Part shown: piece after piece, positions 52,576 to 63,065 of the stretch | How the letters are laid out: the number at the start of each line of letters is the position of its first letter | Numbering within the stretch: the first letter of the stretch is position 1 | Assembly (NCBI RefSeq): GCF_003999975.1 | Contig: NZ_RJAC01000003.1 | Span: forward strand, 310,001-374,000 | Source of the DNA: Actinoplanes solisilvae | GTDB taxonomy: Bacteria > Actinomycetota > Actinomycetes > Mycobacteriales > Micromonosporaceae | Direction of reading: 5' to 3' | Length of the DNA: 64,000 nt | The notes under the pieces: generated by a model | What the model saw: only the letters and a program-made list of their open reading frames with translations | Told to the model about the DNA's origin: nothing | Databases searched by the model: none | Made by a program: the position numbers and the translations under genes

Positions 52576-54063
52576 CTACCGCTGGCGGGTCAGCAGGCCC
52601 GGCCGGTAGGGGAGCAGGCCGTAGTCGCCGCCCGAGCTGGGGGAGCGGCCCTGGTAGAGCAACTGCAGGTTGCAGGGGTCGATGGTCATGGTCTGGTCGG
52701 CGTTGGTGCGGAGCAGTTCACCGTGGCTGATGTCGTTGGTCCAGGTGGCACCGCTGTTGGCCTTGCCCGCGAAGGGGTTGCTCTCGGTGGCGGCGTTCGG
52801 GGTCCACGAGCCGCCGAGGCTGCTCGACGTGAAGGACCGGAAGAAGCGTCCCTGGCTACCGATCGCCTCGACGATCATCAGGTACTGGTTCTGGCCGGCG
52901 ACCTTGTAGACCTGGGGCGCCTCGAACAGGTTGTTGGTCGAGTCGCTCATGATCGTGGTGTAGGACGAGCCGAAGTTGCCGGGGAAGTTGCCGATCGGCA
53001 TCGACGCCCGGTAGATCTTGCCGTTGTCGCCCGCGAAGAACAGGTACATGTTCGTGCCGTCACCGATCAGCGCCTGGTCGATCGGGCCCGTGCCCGAGCC
53101 GGTGATGCTGCCGGTGAACAGGGTCTGCGGCGCCGACCAGCCGTTCGGGTTGGTCGGGTTGCTCGACGTCCGGTACGAGAACGCCGGCCCGCCCCATTGG
53201 TAGGCGAGCACCCAGATGTTCTTCGGCGCGAAATAGAACAGCGAGGGTGCGACGGTCGCCGACGACATCGCGTTCTGACTGGCCGAGCCCATGGACGACC
53301 AGTTGCTGAACAGCCCGAAGTTCATCGAACCCCAGGTCGACCCGGTGTCGTGCGTGGTGGCGTAGACGAGCTGCTGGCCGTTGTAGGGCGCCACGGTGAA
53401 GTCCTTGAGCGAGACCCAGCCCGATCGCGGTTGCGCCAGCGCGCCGGTCGACGACCACCGGTACGACGACGGCAGCGTGCACGAGCCTGACGGCGGCGGT
53501 GTCGTCGGGTCGGAGCCGCCGACGCGGACCATCTGCCACTGCTGGTTGGCGCCGTTCCAGTCGCTGTACTGCACGATGTTCGCGCCGTCGGCGGTCGAGG
53601 CACCCTGCACCTCGAGTGCCTTGCCGCTGTTGCGGTTGATCAGCTGGATGTAGCCGTCGATGTCCTGCACGCTGAACTGCTGGTTGTTGGTGTTGTTGTC
53701 GGTCCACTGGACGATCGAGGCGCCGTCGGCGGTCGAGAAGTTGTAGACGTCGAGCACCTTGCCGGACAGCCTCGACTTGAGCCGGTAGTTGCCGCCGCCC
53801 GAGTCGACGAACTGCCACTGCTGCTGACTGCCGTCGTTGCGGGCCCATTGGGTGATGCGAGCGCCGTCGTTGGTGGCGAGGTTGTAGACGTCGAGAGCCT
53901 TGCCGCTGTTGCGGTTGACCAGGATGTAGTAGGCGCTGGTGTCGATCGTCGCGGCCGAGGCTGAGGGCGCGTTCACCACCATGAACAGGCCGCCGGCCAC
54001 GGCGGTGAACAGCGCGGTGAGCGCCACCAGCAAACGGCGGCGTCGGTTCGGGGATGGATTCAC
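52576..54063 (-). CDS. GH62 alpha-L-arabinofuranosidase with N-terminal CBM13
   Basis: 495 residues, GTG start with GGAGG upstream, long signal peptide ending in APSASA. Residues 39-180 form a ricin-B type CBM13 trefoil ([56 protein letters not shown]). After a short linker ([10 protein letters not shown]) the GH62 five-blade propeller begins near 190 ([18 protein letters not shown]); catalytic base Asp in [16 protein letters not shown] and acid Glu in [12 protein letters not shown] are present. It removes arabinose side groups from arabinoxylan. Last gene of the GH43-GH10-GH62 group; 47 bp after the GH10 stop. Confidence 0.94.
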   Translation of the reverse strand: MNPSPNRRRRLLVALTALFTAVAGGLFMVVNAPSASAATIDTSAYYILVNRNSGKALDVYNLATNDGARITQWARNDGSQQQWQFVDSGGGNYRLKSRLSGKVLDVYNFSTADGASIVQWTDNNTNNQQFSVQDIDGYIQLINRNSGKALEVQGASTADGANIVQYSDWNGANQQWQMVRVGGSDPTTPPPSGSCTLPSSYRWSSTGALAQPRSGWVSLKDFTVAPYNGQQLVYATTHDTGSTWGSMNFGLFSNWSSMGSASQNAMSSATVAPSLFYFAPKNIWVLAYQWGGPAFSYRTSSNPTNPNGWSAPQTLFTGSITGSGTGPIDQALIGDGTNMYLFFAGDNGKIYRASMPIGNFPGNFGSSYTTIMSDSTNNLFEAPQVYKVAGQNQYLMIVEAIGSQGRFFRSFTSSSLGGSWTPNAATESNPFAGKANSGATWTNDISHGELLRTNADQTMTIDPCNLQLLYQGRSPSSGGDYGLLPYRPGLLTRQR

Positions 54064-54110
54064 TTCTGATCCTCCGGGGATGTGATGCGGGGAAAGGGAC
54101 TGGCGGCGTG

Positions 54111-55631
<1,521 letters not shown>

Positions 55632-57695
55632 TCAGGGGGCGGTCATGTCGAACCGGCTGACCGTGACCGAGCCGCCGAGGGCGCTGGTCGCGTAGTTGAA
55701 CAGCCCGAAGCGGTAGCCCATGAAGAACTGCCAGTCGTTGTTCAGCGTCAGCGCCGACCCGAGCGGAGTGAACGTGCTGCCGTTGGTGCTGTAGGAGAAG
55801 GTCGCGGTGCGGCCGGAGCCGGGCTGGATGTTCGCGGTGGCCCGCAGCCAGATCGTGCCGCCCGAGACGGCCGCGCCGGCGGCCTCGATGCCGGTGCCGG
55901 TGGTGGTCCACCCGCTGGTCGACATGGTCAGGCCGTTGGTCATCGAGACCCGGGTCGTGCCGTTGTCCTTGCGGACGCCGATCCAGGCCGACCGGTCGCG
56001 CAGCATCGCCAGCCCGGCCCGGTCACCGTTGGCCATCGACGAGTAGTTCAGCTGGATCGTGGCCGTCGAGGCGGGCCCCTGAATGCGGTGGGTCAGCGTG
56101 TTGCGGGCGTTGTAGAGGTCGTTGGTGACGGTGGCGGTCGAGAGCCGCAGCCCGTTGCCGACGGTAAACCTTGACGTGTCCGGGTTGTGGTTCCACTCCC
56201 ATCGGGGCGCCAGCTCCGAGCCGGTGAACGTGTCCGGCCCGACCATCGGCTGCACGGTCTTGGTGGTGCTGATGGCCGGCTTCGGGTAGGTCGCGCCCCA
56301 GCGGCCGTTCACGGTGGTCAGCACCGGCCAGCCGTCGCCACTCCAGGTGATCGGCGCGAGCGTCGGCATCCGGCCGCCGGGGTAGGCGTCGGTGAACGCC
56401 ATGTACCACCAGTCGCCGCTCTGCGTCTGCACGAGGCCGCCCTGGTGCGGGACGCCTCCGCCGGAGATCGGGCCGGGCAGGTCGAGCAGCACCTGCCGTT
56501 GCTCGTACGGGCCCCACGGGCTGGTCGAGCGCAGCACGTACTGACCGTTCGCGGGCCGGGTCAGCCAGATGTAGTAGTAGCTGCCCCGCTTGTACATGCG
56601 GGCGCCCTCGAGGGTGCCGACGCTCGACGGGGTGGTGTAGACGGTCTGCGACCGTGTCTCCGAGGTCAGGTCGGCGTTCAGTTGCGCGACGCTGATGGTG
56701 CCGTTTCCATAGGCCACGTACGGGGTGTCGCCGTCGAACAGCAGCCCGGCGTCGTAGTAGCACTTGTTGATCCGGGCCTTCTTGCTCCAGCCCCCGTCGA
56801 CCGTCGTCGCCGTGTAGACGTACGTGCGGTTGAACTCGGTGCAGCCCAGCCAGTAGTAGGTGCTGTTGCTCGGCCGGTAGTTGAACGCCGACGCCCAGAT
56901 GCCCTTGACGTACGCGCGGCCGCCGTTGAGGTCGTAGGCGTTGGAGTCGAAGTCGAGCCGCGGCACCGAATGTCCGGCGAACTCCCAGTTCACCAGGTCG
57001 TACGACCGCAGGATCGGCGCGCCCGGCGAGTAGTGCATGGTGGAGGCCGAGTAGTAGTACGCGTCCCCGACCCGGATGATGTCACCGTCCGCGAAGTCCT
57101 GCCACACGACGGGGTTGGTGAAGGTCCCGGACGGCGGCGTGCCCGAGCCGACCTGGACCAGCTGCCACTGCTGATTCGCGCCGTTCCAGTCGGCGTACTG
57201 GACGATGTTGCCGCCGTCGGCGGTGGAGGCGCCCTGCACCTCGAGTGCCTTGCCGCTGTTGCGGTTGATCAGCTGGAGGTAGCCGTCGATGTCCTGCACG
57301 CTGAACTGCTGGTTGTTGGTGTTGTTGTCGGTCCACTGCACGATCGGGGCGCCGTCGGCGGTCGAGAAGTTGTGGACGTCGAGGACCTTGCCCGAGTGCC
57401 GTGACTTGAGCCGGTAGTAGCCGCCGCCGGAGTCGACGAACTGCCATTGCTGCTGGTTGCCGTCGTTGCGGGCCCACTGGGTGATGCGGGCGCCGTCGCC
57501 GGTGGCGAGGTTGTAGACGTCGAGGGCCTTGCCGCTGTTGCGGTTGACCAGGATGTACCAGGCGCTGGTGTCGATCGTCGCGGCTGACGCCGGCGGTGCG
57601 GTGAGCACTGCCGACCCGAGGCCGGCCAGCAGGGCCAGTGTCGCGGTCAGGGCCGAGAGAAGACGTTTTCGAGGGTAACCGGCGTGGGTGCTCAT
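55632..57695 (-). CDS. GH43 beta-xylosidase/arabinofuranosidase with CBM13
   Basis: 687 residues, first gene of the block. Signal peptide ([20 protein letters not shown], cleavage near ASA), CBM13 (40-178), GH43 propeller about 190-480 with [19 protein letters not shown] (base Asp), [33 protein letters not shown] (acid Glu) and [23 protein letters not shown], then a concanavalin-like beta-sandwich (500-687) as in two-domain GH43 xylosidases. Removes xylose or arabinose from xylan oligosaccharides outside the cell. A LacI-type palindrome (57730-57741) is 35 bp upstream; the divergent neighbour is the ECF-AbfB gene. Confidence 0.93.
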   Translation of the reverse strand: MSTHAGYPRKRLLSALTATLALLAGLGSAVLTAPPASAATIDTSAWYILVNRNSGKALDVYNLATGDGARITQWARNDGNQQQWQFVDSGGGYYRLKSRHSGKVLDVHNFSTADGAPIVQWTDNNTNNQQFSVQDIDGYLQLINRNSGKALEVQGASTADGGNIVQYADWNGANQQWQLVQVGSGTPPSGTFTNPVVWQDFADGDIIRVGDAYYYSASTMHYSPGAPILRSYDLVNWEFAGHSVPRLDFDSNAYDLNGGRAYVKGIWASAFNYRPSNSTYYWLGCTEFNRTYVYTATTVDGGWSKKARINKCYYDAGLLFDGDTPYVAYGNGTISVAQLNADLTSETRSQTVYTTPSSVGTLEGARMYKRGSYYYIWLTRPANGQYVLRSTSPWGPYEQRQVLLDLPGPISGGGVPHQGGLVQTQSGDWWYMAFTDAYPGGRMPTLAPITWSGDGWPVLTTVNGRWGATYPKPAISTTKTVQPMVGPDTFTGSELAPRWEWNHNPDTSRFTVGNGLRLSTATVTNDLYNARNTLTHRIQGPASTATIQLNYSSMANGDRAGLAMLRDRSAWIGVRKDNGTTRVSMTNGLTMSTSGWTTTGTGIEAAGAAVSGGTIWLRATANIQPGSGRTATFSYSTNGSTFTPLGSALTLNNDWQFFMGYRFGLFNYATSALGGSVTVSRFDMTAP

Positions 57696-57729
57696 TCCTG
57701 CTCCTCGTCGTGCCGTGAGAATAATGCCA

Positions 57730-57741
57730 GTTAACGTTCAC
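57730..57741. promoter_or_regulatory. AACGTT-centred operator candidate before GH43
   Basis: GTTAACGTTCAC, a 12-bp palindrome with one mismatched pair around the CG centre, 35-46 bp before the GH43 start. LacI-family regulators of plant-polymer genes in actinobacteria bind such sites; the binding protein is not in the window. Confidence 0.5.
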
Positions 57742-58159
57742 AAAAATAAGCAAGTGGCGAGCACTTCGGTAAGGGTTATTGAGAGGCCGTGAGGGTCGAC
57801 ATTCAAGGATGCCAATGTTGCCAGACTGTTTCCGCAGCCTCAAGGGCGGACTGGCCGATGAAGGGCATCTGCGCAGGTAGAGTGGGGTAAAGATGATTCC
57901 GGGGGATGGCCTCCGGGCGCTTTGATGGCGATCCGTTGTTGTCGTCGGGCTGGTCGTAACGGTTTTTCAGTGCCATTTCACCAAGTGAATACTGGGTCAT
58001 ATCGGATCGTGTGATGATGCTTGATAACGTTGCCAAAGACTTGGTTCGGAAGCGTTGTGAATGCCATCATCGATCAACCTCGCGCCGCGCCGGTGGTTGA
58101 CGGGCGTACGGGAGGTCGTTCACAGTCATCGATACGCTGGGGAAGCTGGACGGTGGACA
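57742..58159. promoter_or_regulatory. Divergent control region between GH43 and ECF-AbfB genes
   Basis: Part of the 464-bp gap without a supported gene. A second AACGTT-centred palindrome, TTGATAACGTTGCCAA (TTG-NN-AACGTT-NN-CAA), is at 58021-58036, on the sigma-factor side. GTTGAC at 58098-58103 could be a -35 element for the sigma-factor gene. A 77-codon minus-strand frame at 57803-58036 has no ribosome site or recognisable product. Confidence 0.45.
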
Positions 58160-59584
58160 ATGCACGCCAAGGCCGACACCACGCTCGTCATCGCCGCCCG
58201 CGAGGGTGACCGGGAGGCGTTGAACGAGCTGGTCGCCGCGCATCTCCCGCTCGTCTACAACCTCGTGCGGCAGGCCCTGAGCGGCGGGCCTGACGTCGAC
58301 GACGTCGTGCAGGACGTGATGCTGCAGGCGGTGCGGCGGCTGCGCCGGCTGCGGTCGCCGGAAAGCTTCCGGCCGTGGTTGATCGCCCTCGCCGTACGGC
58401 AGATCGAAGCCCGCGACACCCGCGACACCCGTGCCGACGACCGTCCGGCCCGGCTCGACGAGGTCGCCGCGGCCGGCGTGGAGGACGCCGCGCTGCTGCG
58501 GGTCGAGCTCGGCGACCAACGCCGGCAGGTGCTGCACGCCGCCCGCTGGCTCAATCCGGGCGATCGGGCCGTGCTGTCGCTCTGGTGGCTCGAGGTGGCC
58601 GGCGAGCTCGACCGGGCCGACGTCGCCGCCGCGCTGCACATCACGGTCGCCCACGCCGGCGTACGCCTGCAGCGCATGGGCGAGCAGCTCGAAGCCGCCC
58701 GCGCCGTGGTCGCGGCGCTGGACGCCCGCCCCGGCTGCCCCGAACTCGATTCCCTCGCGGCCACCTGGGACGGTGTGCCCGGCCCGTTCTGGCGCAAGCG
58801 CTTCGCCCGGCACGCGCGGGGCTGCCCGGCCTGCTCGGCGGCTCGCACCGGCTGGATCCCGGCCGACCGGCTGCTGCTCGGCCTGGCCCTGGTCCCCGTC
58901 CCGGCCGCCCTGGTGACGAAGAACCTGACGGTGGCGCCGGCCGGTGTCCTGGCCGGTCTGGCCCAGACCGCGGCGCTGCACCCCATCGCCAGCGGCGTGA
59001 CCGCGGCCGTCGTCGCAGCCGGGCTCACCGTCCCCGCCGTCGGCTGGGTCACCGCCCCGCAACCGGCGACCGCGGTCGACGCCGCGTCGCAATCCGGCTC
59101 GGGTGCGACGGCCCAGGGCGCGCTGCCACCACCGGCCGGCCGGTCGGCGATCGCCGCGGGCCCGGTGTCACTGGAGTCGGCGAACAGCCCCGGCCGCTTC
59201 CTCTCGCTCGGCACCGAGCCCGGCTCGCTGCGCGCACTGACCGCGGCCGATCCGCTCCCGGAGCGGAAGGCCGCCACCCTCCGGGCCGGGCCCGGCCTGG
59301 CCGATTCCGCCTGCTACTCGTTCCGCGCGACCGACGGCCGCTACCTGCGGCACTCCTCGTTCCGGTTGCGGCTGAGCCCCGACGAGGGCACCGTCCTGTT
59401 CCGCCGCGACTCCACGTTCTGTGCCCGCGCCGGGTCGGCCGCGGGGTCGGTGTCGTTCGAGTCCTACAACTTCCCCGGCTACTTCCTGCGCCACCTGGAC
59501 GAAGAGCTGTGGCTGGACCAGTTCGACGGCGGCGCCGGCTTCCTGCCGGATGCCTCGCTCCTGGTGCGGCCGCCGCTGGGGTGA
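58160..59584 (+). CDS. ECF sigma factor fused to membrane segment and AbfB (CBM42) domain
   Basis: 474 residues, one continuous frame. Sigma region 2 at about 7-81 (LVAAHLPLVYNLVRQALSG, DVDDVVQDVMLQAVRRLRRL), region 4 at about 121-187 (ARWLNPGDRAVLSLWWLEVAGELDRADVAAALHITVAHAGVRLQRM). Next an anti-sigma-like zinc motif FARHARGCPACSAAR (HxxxCxxC, about 218-226), a hydrophobic region (about 265-297), an extracytoplasmic linker, and a C-terminal AbfB-type arabinose-binding trefoil (334-474: VSLESANSPGRFLSLG, YLRHSSFRLRLSP, SFESYNFPGYFLRHLDEELWLDQFDG). ATG 58160 is chosen because sigma region 2 starts right after. Divergent from the arabinoxylan genes; likely senses arabinose-decorated polymer and controls them. 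Confidence 0.88.
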   Translation: MHAKADTTLVIAAREGDREALNELVAAHLPLVYNLVRQALSGGPDVDDVVQDVMLQAVRRLRRLRSPESFRPWLIALAVRQIEARDTRDTRADDRPARLDEVAAAGVEDAALLRVELGDQRRQVLHAARWLNPGDRAVLSLWWLEVAGELDRADVAAALHITVAHAGVRLQRMGEQLEAARAVVAALDARPGCPELDSLAATWDGVPGPFWRKRFARHARGCPACSAARTGWIPADRLLLGLALVPVPAALVTKNLTVAPAGVLAGLAQTAALHPIASGVTAAVVAAGLTVPAVGWVTAPQPATAVDAASQSGSGATAQGALPPPAGRSAIAAGPVSLESANSPGRFLSLGTEPGSLRALTAADPLPERKAATLRAGPGLADSACYSFRATDGRYLRHSSFRLRLSPDEGTVLFRRDSTFCARAGSAAGSVSFESYNFPGYFLRHLDEELWLDQFDGGAGFLPDASLLVRPPLG

Positions 59585-59591
59585 AGCGGCA

Positions 59592-59876
59592 TCAGTCCTC
59601 GTCGAAGTAGGAGCGCAGAGCGCGGCGGGCCTCATGGCGGGAGCGGCGGCGGTCCTCGCGGCGGATGAGGGCCCACTCGCGGTAACCGTGGCTCTCGCAG
59701 CGGCGCACCCAGAACGAGTCGGTGCCACCCCAGTGGCAGCCGGCGGTCTCGCGGGCGTCGATCTCGTCGGGCAGCGTGCAGGGACCGAAGCGGTGGTCGT
59801 GCACGGGCTGGCAGGCGACCATCGGCGCGTGGGCCATCTGCACCCACCAGGGCCGGGTCTTGTCGGTACGGCTCAT
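59592..59876 (-). CDS. Small charged protein of unknown function
   Basis: 94 residues. Cysteine/histidine-bearing centre (MVACQPVHDHRFGPCTLPDEIDARE, AGCHWGGTDSFWVRRCESHGY) that could hold a metal, then a strongly basic helical tail (RREDRRRSRHEARRALRSY). ATG 59876 preceded by AAAGGTGCC. I do not recognise a named family. Its stop is 7 bp from the sigma-factor stop (convergent). 59877-60046 contains no gene. Confidence 0.6.
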   Translation of the reverse strand: MSRTDKTRPWWVQMAHAPMVACQPVHDHRFGPCTLPDEIDARETAGCHWGGTDSFWVRRCESHGYREWALIRREDRRRSRHEARRALRSYFDED

Positions 59877-60046
59877 TGCGGGCACCTTTCGGCTCCGTGA
59901 CGCCCCGGGTGGGGCCGTCATGAGTTCGGGTGCACCGCGATCGCCTCCTTGGTCGACGCTCCGAGCATAGGGACGAGACGCCCCTTCGGGCGAGCCGATT
60001 TCGGACGCGACCGGGCCGGGCGAACGGGCAGGCAATCGGATCGACG

Positions 60047-61423
60047 TCAGACGCGCGCGAGAGCCGGGCTGCCCGCCGGGAAGGTGACAACCGCGTCGAG
60101 GCCGCCGAGCCGGGCCGGGCGCAGCTCGACCGTGCCGCCGCCGGCCTCGGCGAGGGTGCGTACCAGGGACAGGCCGAGGCCGGTGCCGCCCGCGCCGGCG
60201 CCGGGGGCCCGCCAGAACGGGTCGAGGGCCCGCGTGCGCTGGTCGGCGGTGAGGCCGGGCCCCTCGTCGAGCACGTGCAGTTCGACCGTACGGCGGGTGC
60301 GGCGCCACGTGACCGTCACCGTGCTGCCGTACGGGGCGACGCGCAGGGCGTTCGAGAGCAGGTTGTCGAGGATCTGGTCGAGGGCCGCGGGGATGGCCCG
60401 CACGTTCGTGTCGTCCGGGCCGCTGGTCCGCAGGCGTACGCCCTGCTTGGTGGCCAGGGGTGCCCAGAACGTGGTCCGCTCGGCCACGACGCCGGCCAGC
60501 CCGGCTGTCACGCGGGGCAGGGTGCTCTGCTCGGCGCGGGCCATCAGCAGCAGCGACTCGATCATGCGGGACAGGCGGTCGGTCTCGTTCAGGGCCGCTT
60601 CCAGGTTCTTGCCGCCGCCGGCTGTGATGTCGGGTTCGAGGTTCTCCAACCGCAGGCGCAGGGCGGCCAGCGGTGTCTTGAGCTGGTGCGACGCGTGGCC
60701 GTTGAACGAGCGCTGCGACGCGATCAGCCCGTTCAGCCGTTCGGCGGTCGCCCTGAACGTGCTGGCGAGGCGCTGCACCTCGGGCGGGCCGTCGGTCGTC
60801 GGCAGCCCGGCCGGTGGTGCGCCGTCGGCCAGCCCGCGGGTGGTCAGCTCCAGGGCCCGGATCGGCCGGCTGATCCACCGGGCCAGCGCGAACGCGATCA
60901 CGGCGGCCCCGGCCAGCACGAGCAGCCCGGCGGCGGCCAGCATGAGCTGGAAGTGGTGCACCCTCGTGGTCACGGGCGCGGCGGGCACGCTGATCCGCAG
61001 TGCGCCGCGCGGGTAGAGCCCGGGATCCAGCGCGACGGCGACCGACATCATCCGCACGCCCGCGGTCTCGGGCGTGCGAGCGCTGACCCGGCCCTGCCCC
61101 TGAAGCACCTCCTCGATGTCGGAGTGCGAGGACGGGACCCCGGCCGAGTGGCTGCTGGCCACCAGGTCACCGTGCACGTCCATGACGTCGACCCGCCCGC
61201 CGAGACGCTCGGCCGACTCGCGGGCCAGCACGTCGACCTGCGGCATGTCGTTGACGGCCAGCGCCGAGTCGATGTACGCCGCGAGCACCTCGGCGTCGTG
61301 TTCGAGCTGCTCGAAGGCCTGCTGCCGCTCGTTGCGCTGCTGCGCGTAGCCCAGCGGCATCTCCAGCCCCAGCAGGATCAGAAGGGCGAAGGACACGTAC
61401 GTGACCAGGAGCCGCCGGGTCAT
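60047..61423 (-). CDS. Sensor histidine kinase, HisKA type with HAMP
   Basis: 458 residues. Helix 1 (LLVTYVSFALLILLGLEMPL), extracytoplasmic sensor of about 130 residues, helix 2 (QLMLAAAGLLVLAGAAVIAFALA), HAMP (RWISRPIRALELTTRGLADG), H-box SFNGHASHQLKTPLAALRLR with His near 243, N-box DQILDNLLSNALRVAP, G1 HVLDEGPGLT, G2 GGTGLGLSLVRTL. Complete classical kinase. ATG overlaps the stop of the double-receiver gene (ATGA), so the two are one operon and partners. Confidence 0.94.
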   Translation of the reverse strand: MTRRLLVTYVSFALLILLGLEMPLGYAQQRNERQQAFEQLEHDAEVLAAYIDSALAVNDMPQVDVLARESAERLGGRVDVMDVHGDLVASSHSAGVPSSHSDIEEVLQGQGRVSARTPETAGVRMMSVAVALDPGLYPRGALRISVPAAPVTTRVHHFQLMLAAAGLLVLAGAAVIAFALARWISRPIRALELTTRGLADGAPPAGLPTTDGPPEVQRLASTFRATAERLNGLIASQRSFNGHASHQLKTPLAALRLRLENLEPDITAGGGKNLEAALNETDRLSRMIESLLLMARAEQSTLPRVTAGLAGVVAERTTFWAPLATKQGVRLRTSGPDDTNVRAIPAALDQILDNLLSNALRVAPYGSTVTVTWRRTRRTVELHVLDEGPGLTADQRTRALDPFWRAPGAGAGGTGLGLSLVRTLAEAGGGTVELRPARLGGLDAVVTFPAGSPALARV

Positions 61424-62151
61424 CGAAGAGCCGTGGTGCGACGGCCCACCGTACGGATGCGGGCGACCAGTTCCCGCAGGCTGAACGGCTTGGTCAGGTA
61501 GTCGTCCGCGCCCAGCTCCAGGCCCCGCACCCGGCTCTCCTCGTCGCCGCGCGCGGTCAGCATGATCACGGGCACGTCGCCGGCGCGGCGCAGCTCCCAG
61601 AAGACGTCGATGCCGTCGATGTCGGGCAGCCCCAGGTCGAGCAACACCAGGGCGGCGGGCGGCGCGGCGAGCGCCTCAGCCCCGGTGGCGACCCGGCTCG
61701 CCGTGATTCCGTAGCGGGCCAGGCCCTCGACCAGCGGCTCGGCGATCGAGTCGTCGTCCTCGACCAGCAGCACTCGCAGCTCCGCCGCCGGGGCGGGCAC
61801 GGAGGCCGTACCGGTCAGGGCCGCGGCGATCGCCGACCGGATGCTCGCCGGCACCAGCACGGCCCGGATCACCCGCCCGCTGCCGTCCTCGGCCCGGCGT
61901 TGCAGCTCGGCGTCGACCGGCCCGCAGACCACGATCGGCAGCACCGGCTCGAGGATCGCGCAGACCCCGTTCGGTGTCATGTCCGGCAGCCGGCTGTCGA
62001 TGATCAGCACCTCGGCCCGGCCGGTACGGGCCTCGGCGATCGCGGCCGCGCCGGTGCGGCACAGCGTCACGGTGTGGCCCGCGCGCTCCAGCATCGTCCG
62101 GATCGTGCGGCGTCCCTCTGCGGTGCGGAAGGCAACGAGAATGGTGGCCAC
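61420..62151 (-). CDS. Double-receiver response regulator without DNA-binding domain
   Basis: 243 residues. First receiver (1-113) keeps the phosphorylatable Asp (VLIIDSRLPDM, about 52) but its N-terminal acidic pair is lost (ILVAFRTAE). Second receiver (about 124-238) is complete: LLVEDDDSIAE, LVLLDLGLPDIDG with Asp near 172, MLTARGDEES, and DDYLTKPFSLRELVARIRTVGRR, the exact end normally followed by an OmpR winged helix. Instead the protein stops five residues later, and the stop overlaps the kinase ATG. It must work by protein contact or feed phosphate to another regulator, unless the output domain was lost recently. Confidence 0.9.
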   Translation of the reverse strand: MATILVAFRTAEGRRTIRTMLERAGHTVTLCRTGAAAIAEARTGRAEVLIIDSRLPDMTPNGVCAILEPVLPIVVCGPVDAELQRRAEDGSGRVIRAVLVPASIRSAIAAALTGTASVPAPAAELRVLLVEDDDSIAEPLVEGLARYGITASRVATGAEALAAPPAALVLLDLGLPDIDGIDVFWELRRAGDVPVIMLTARGDEESRVRGLELGADDYLTKPFSLRELVARIRTVGRRTTALR

Positions 62152-62241
62152 GACCGATCTCCTTCTGCACGGCGACTGCGGAAAGGCGACCGTGCCAGAG
62201 CGCCCTGTGGTCCGACTGAGGCGCGGCTTAAGCGGTTCGGT

Positions 62242-62625
62242 TCAGGCGGGCTGCCCCTCCCGGATCGGCGCGACCAGCCCGGCGAAGAGCCCGGCTCGCG
62301 GCAGTTCGAGGAAGCACAGCGAGGTCGGGGCGACGACCCCGGGGGCGTCGCTCACCTCCCAGAAGGCCCGGCCCGTGAAGACGTACGATATGGGCAGTAA
62401 CTCGACCTCGGCCGAGATTACGACGCCGAGACCGCCGTCGCCGCCACGCAGTGCCCAGAACAGCTCGGCGTCCTGGGTGGCGTCGACCGTGGTCACCCGG
62501 CCGTCGGCCGGCACCACGGTCAGCGAGTGCACCAGGTTGGCGGCGACCCCCACCTGACGGCCGTAGAAGCTGACACCGTTCAGGCCCGGACCGAGCCGCA
62601 ACCATTGCAGCGCGGACGGAGGCCG
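62242..62625 (-). pseudogene. Fragment of FAD-linked oxidoreductase (BBE/PCMH type)
   Basis: About 120 codons match the middle of FAD-binding oxidoreductases: GVSFYGRQVGVAANLVHSLTVVPADGR, DAELFWALRGGDGGLGVVISAEVELLPI. Full-length members have about 450 residues; here the first 110 or so (including the FAD-attaching His) are missing and after VELLPI the sequence soon departs and ends at REGQPA. No ribosome site precedes the internal ATG at 62601. A degraded gene. Confidence 0.8.
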
Positions 62626-62740
62626 GGGAATCCGTGCTACGGTTATGTCGTTGCGGTTTTAATTCAGTAGACGTTTTACGTCCCAGACGTTTCAGCGCCT
62701 GATGGGTTTCATTTCGACCCACGGGCGCTTTTTCTTTTGC
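62626..62740 (+). ncRNA. Candidate small RNA or leader with intrinsic terminator
   Basis: An AT-richer island with two hairpins: GACGT-TTT-ACGTC (62670-62682) and a 12-bp stem with one bulge from GCGCC (62695) to GGCGC (62728), followed directly by TTTTTCTTTT. This is the only classical rho-independent terminator with a T-run in the window, and there is no coding sequence on the plus strand before it. AGACGTTT is repeated at 62669 and 62686. Either a stand-alone RNA of roughly 100 nt, or a leader that attenuates the gene pair starting at 62910. Promoter not identified. Confidence 0.55.
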
Positions 62741-62909
62741 TGTAATTCCGCGCACGGGTGAGCAGCACGGCTGCCGGCACCCGATCGATCTGCCGCCGCG
62801 GCCCGACTGGTTCAGCGGGCCGCGGTCCGGCATATGTCTGTTCGCGCTGCTCCGGGCCCCGATGGGCCACCCCGGCCGCGTGATCGAGCCGCCCGAGAAA
62901 GGCTACCGA

Positions 62910-63065
62910 GTGACCACGATCAACACACCGTTCCTCGCCCCGCCGACCGCCGAGAAGGAGACGCCCGCACCGCGCGAGTCCAACCGCGGCGAAACGGCGA
63001 TGCGGCGGCTGCGGAACCCGTTCACCGTCGCGGCCGAAGTCAAGCCGCGCCCGGACGGCGCATGA
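62910..63065 (+). CDS. Small proline-rich protein preceding glycosyltransferase (51 aa)
   Basis: 51 residues, GTG start with GAGAAAGG 8 bp upstream; an in-frame ATG at 62862 would add 16 residues. Sequence TTINTPFLAPPTAEKETPAP then basic RLRNPF segment, no known domain, no signal peptide. TGA overlaps the glycosyltransferase ATG (ATGA), so the pair is translationally coupled. May be a leader peptide for regulation or a small partner of the enzyme. Confidence 0.55.
   Translation: MTTINTPFLAPPTAEKETPAPRESNRGETAMRRLRNPFTVAAEVKPRPDGA

Noticed and set aside
57803..58036. 77-codon ORF in the GH43/sigma divergent region
   Set aside because: No ribosome site, no recognisable sequence, and it covers the operator candidates.
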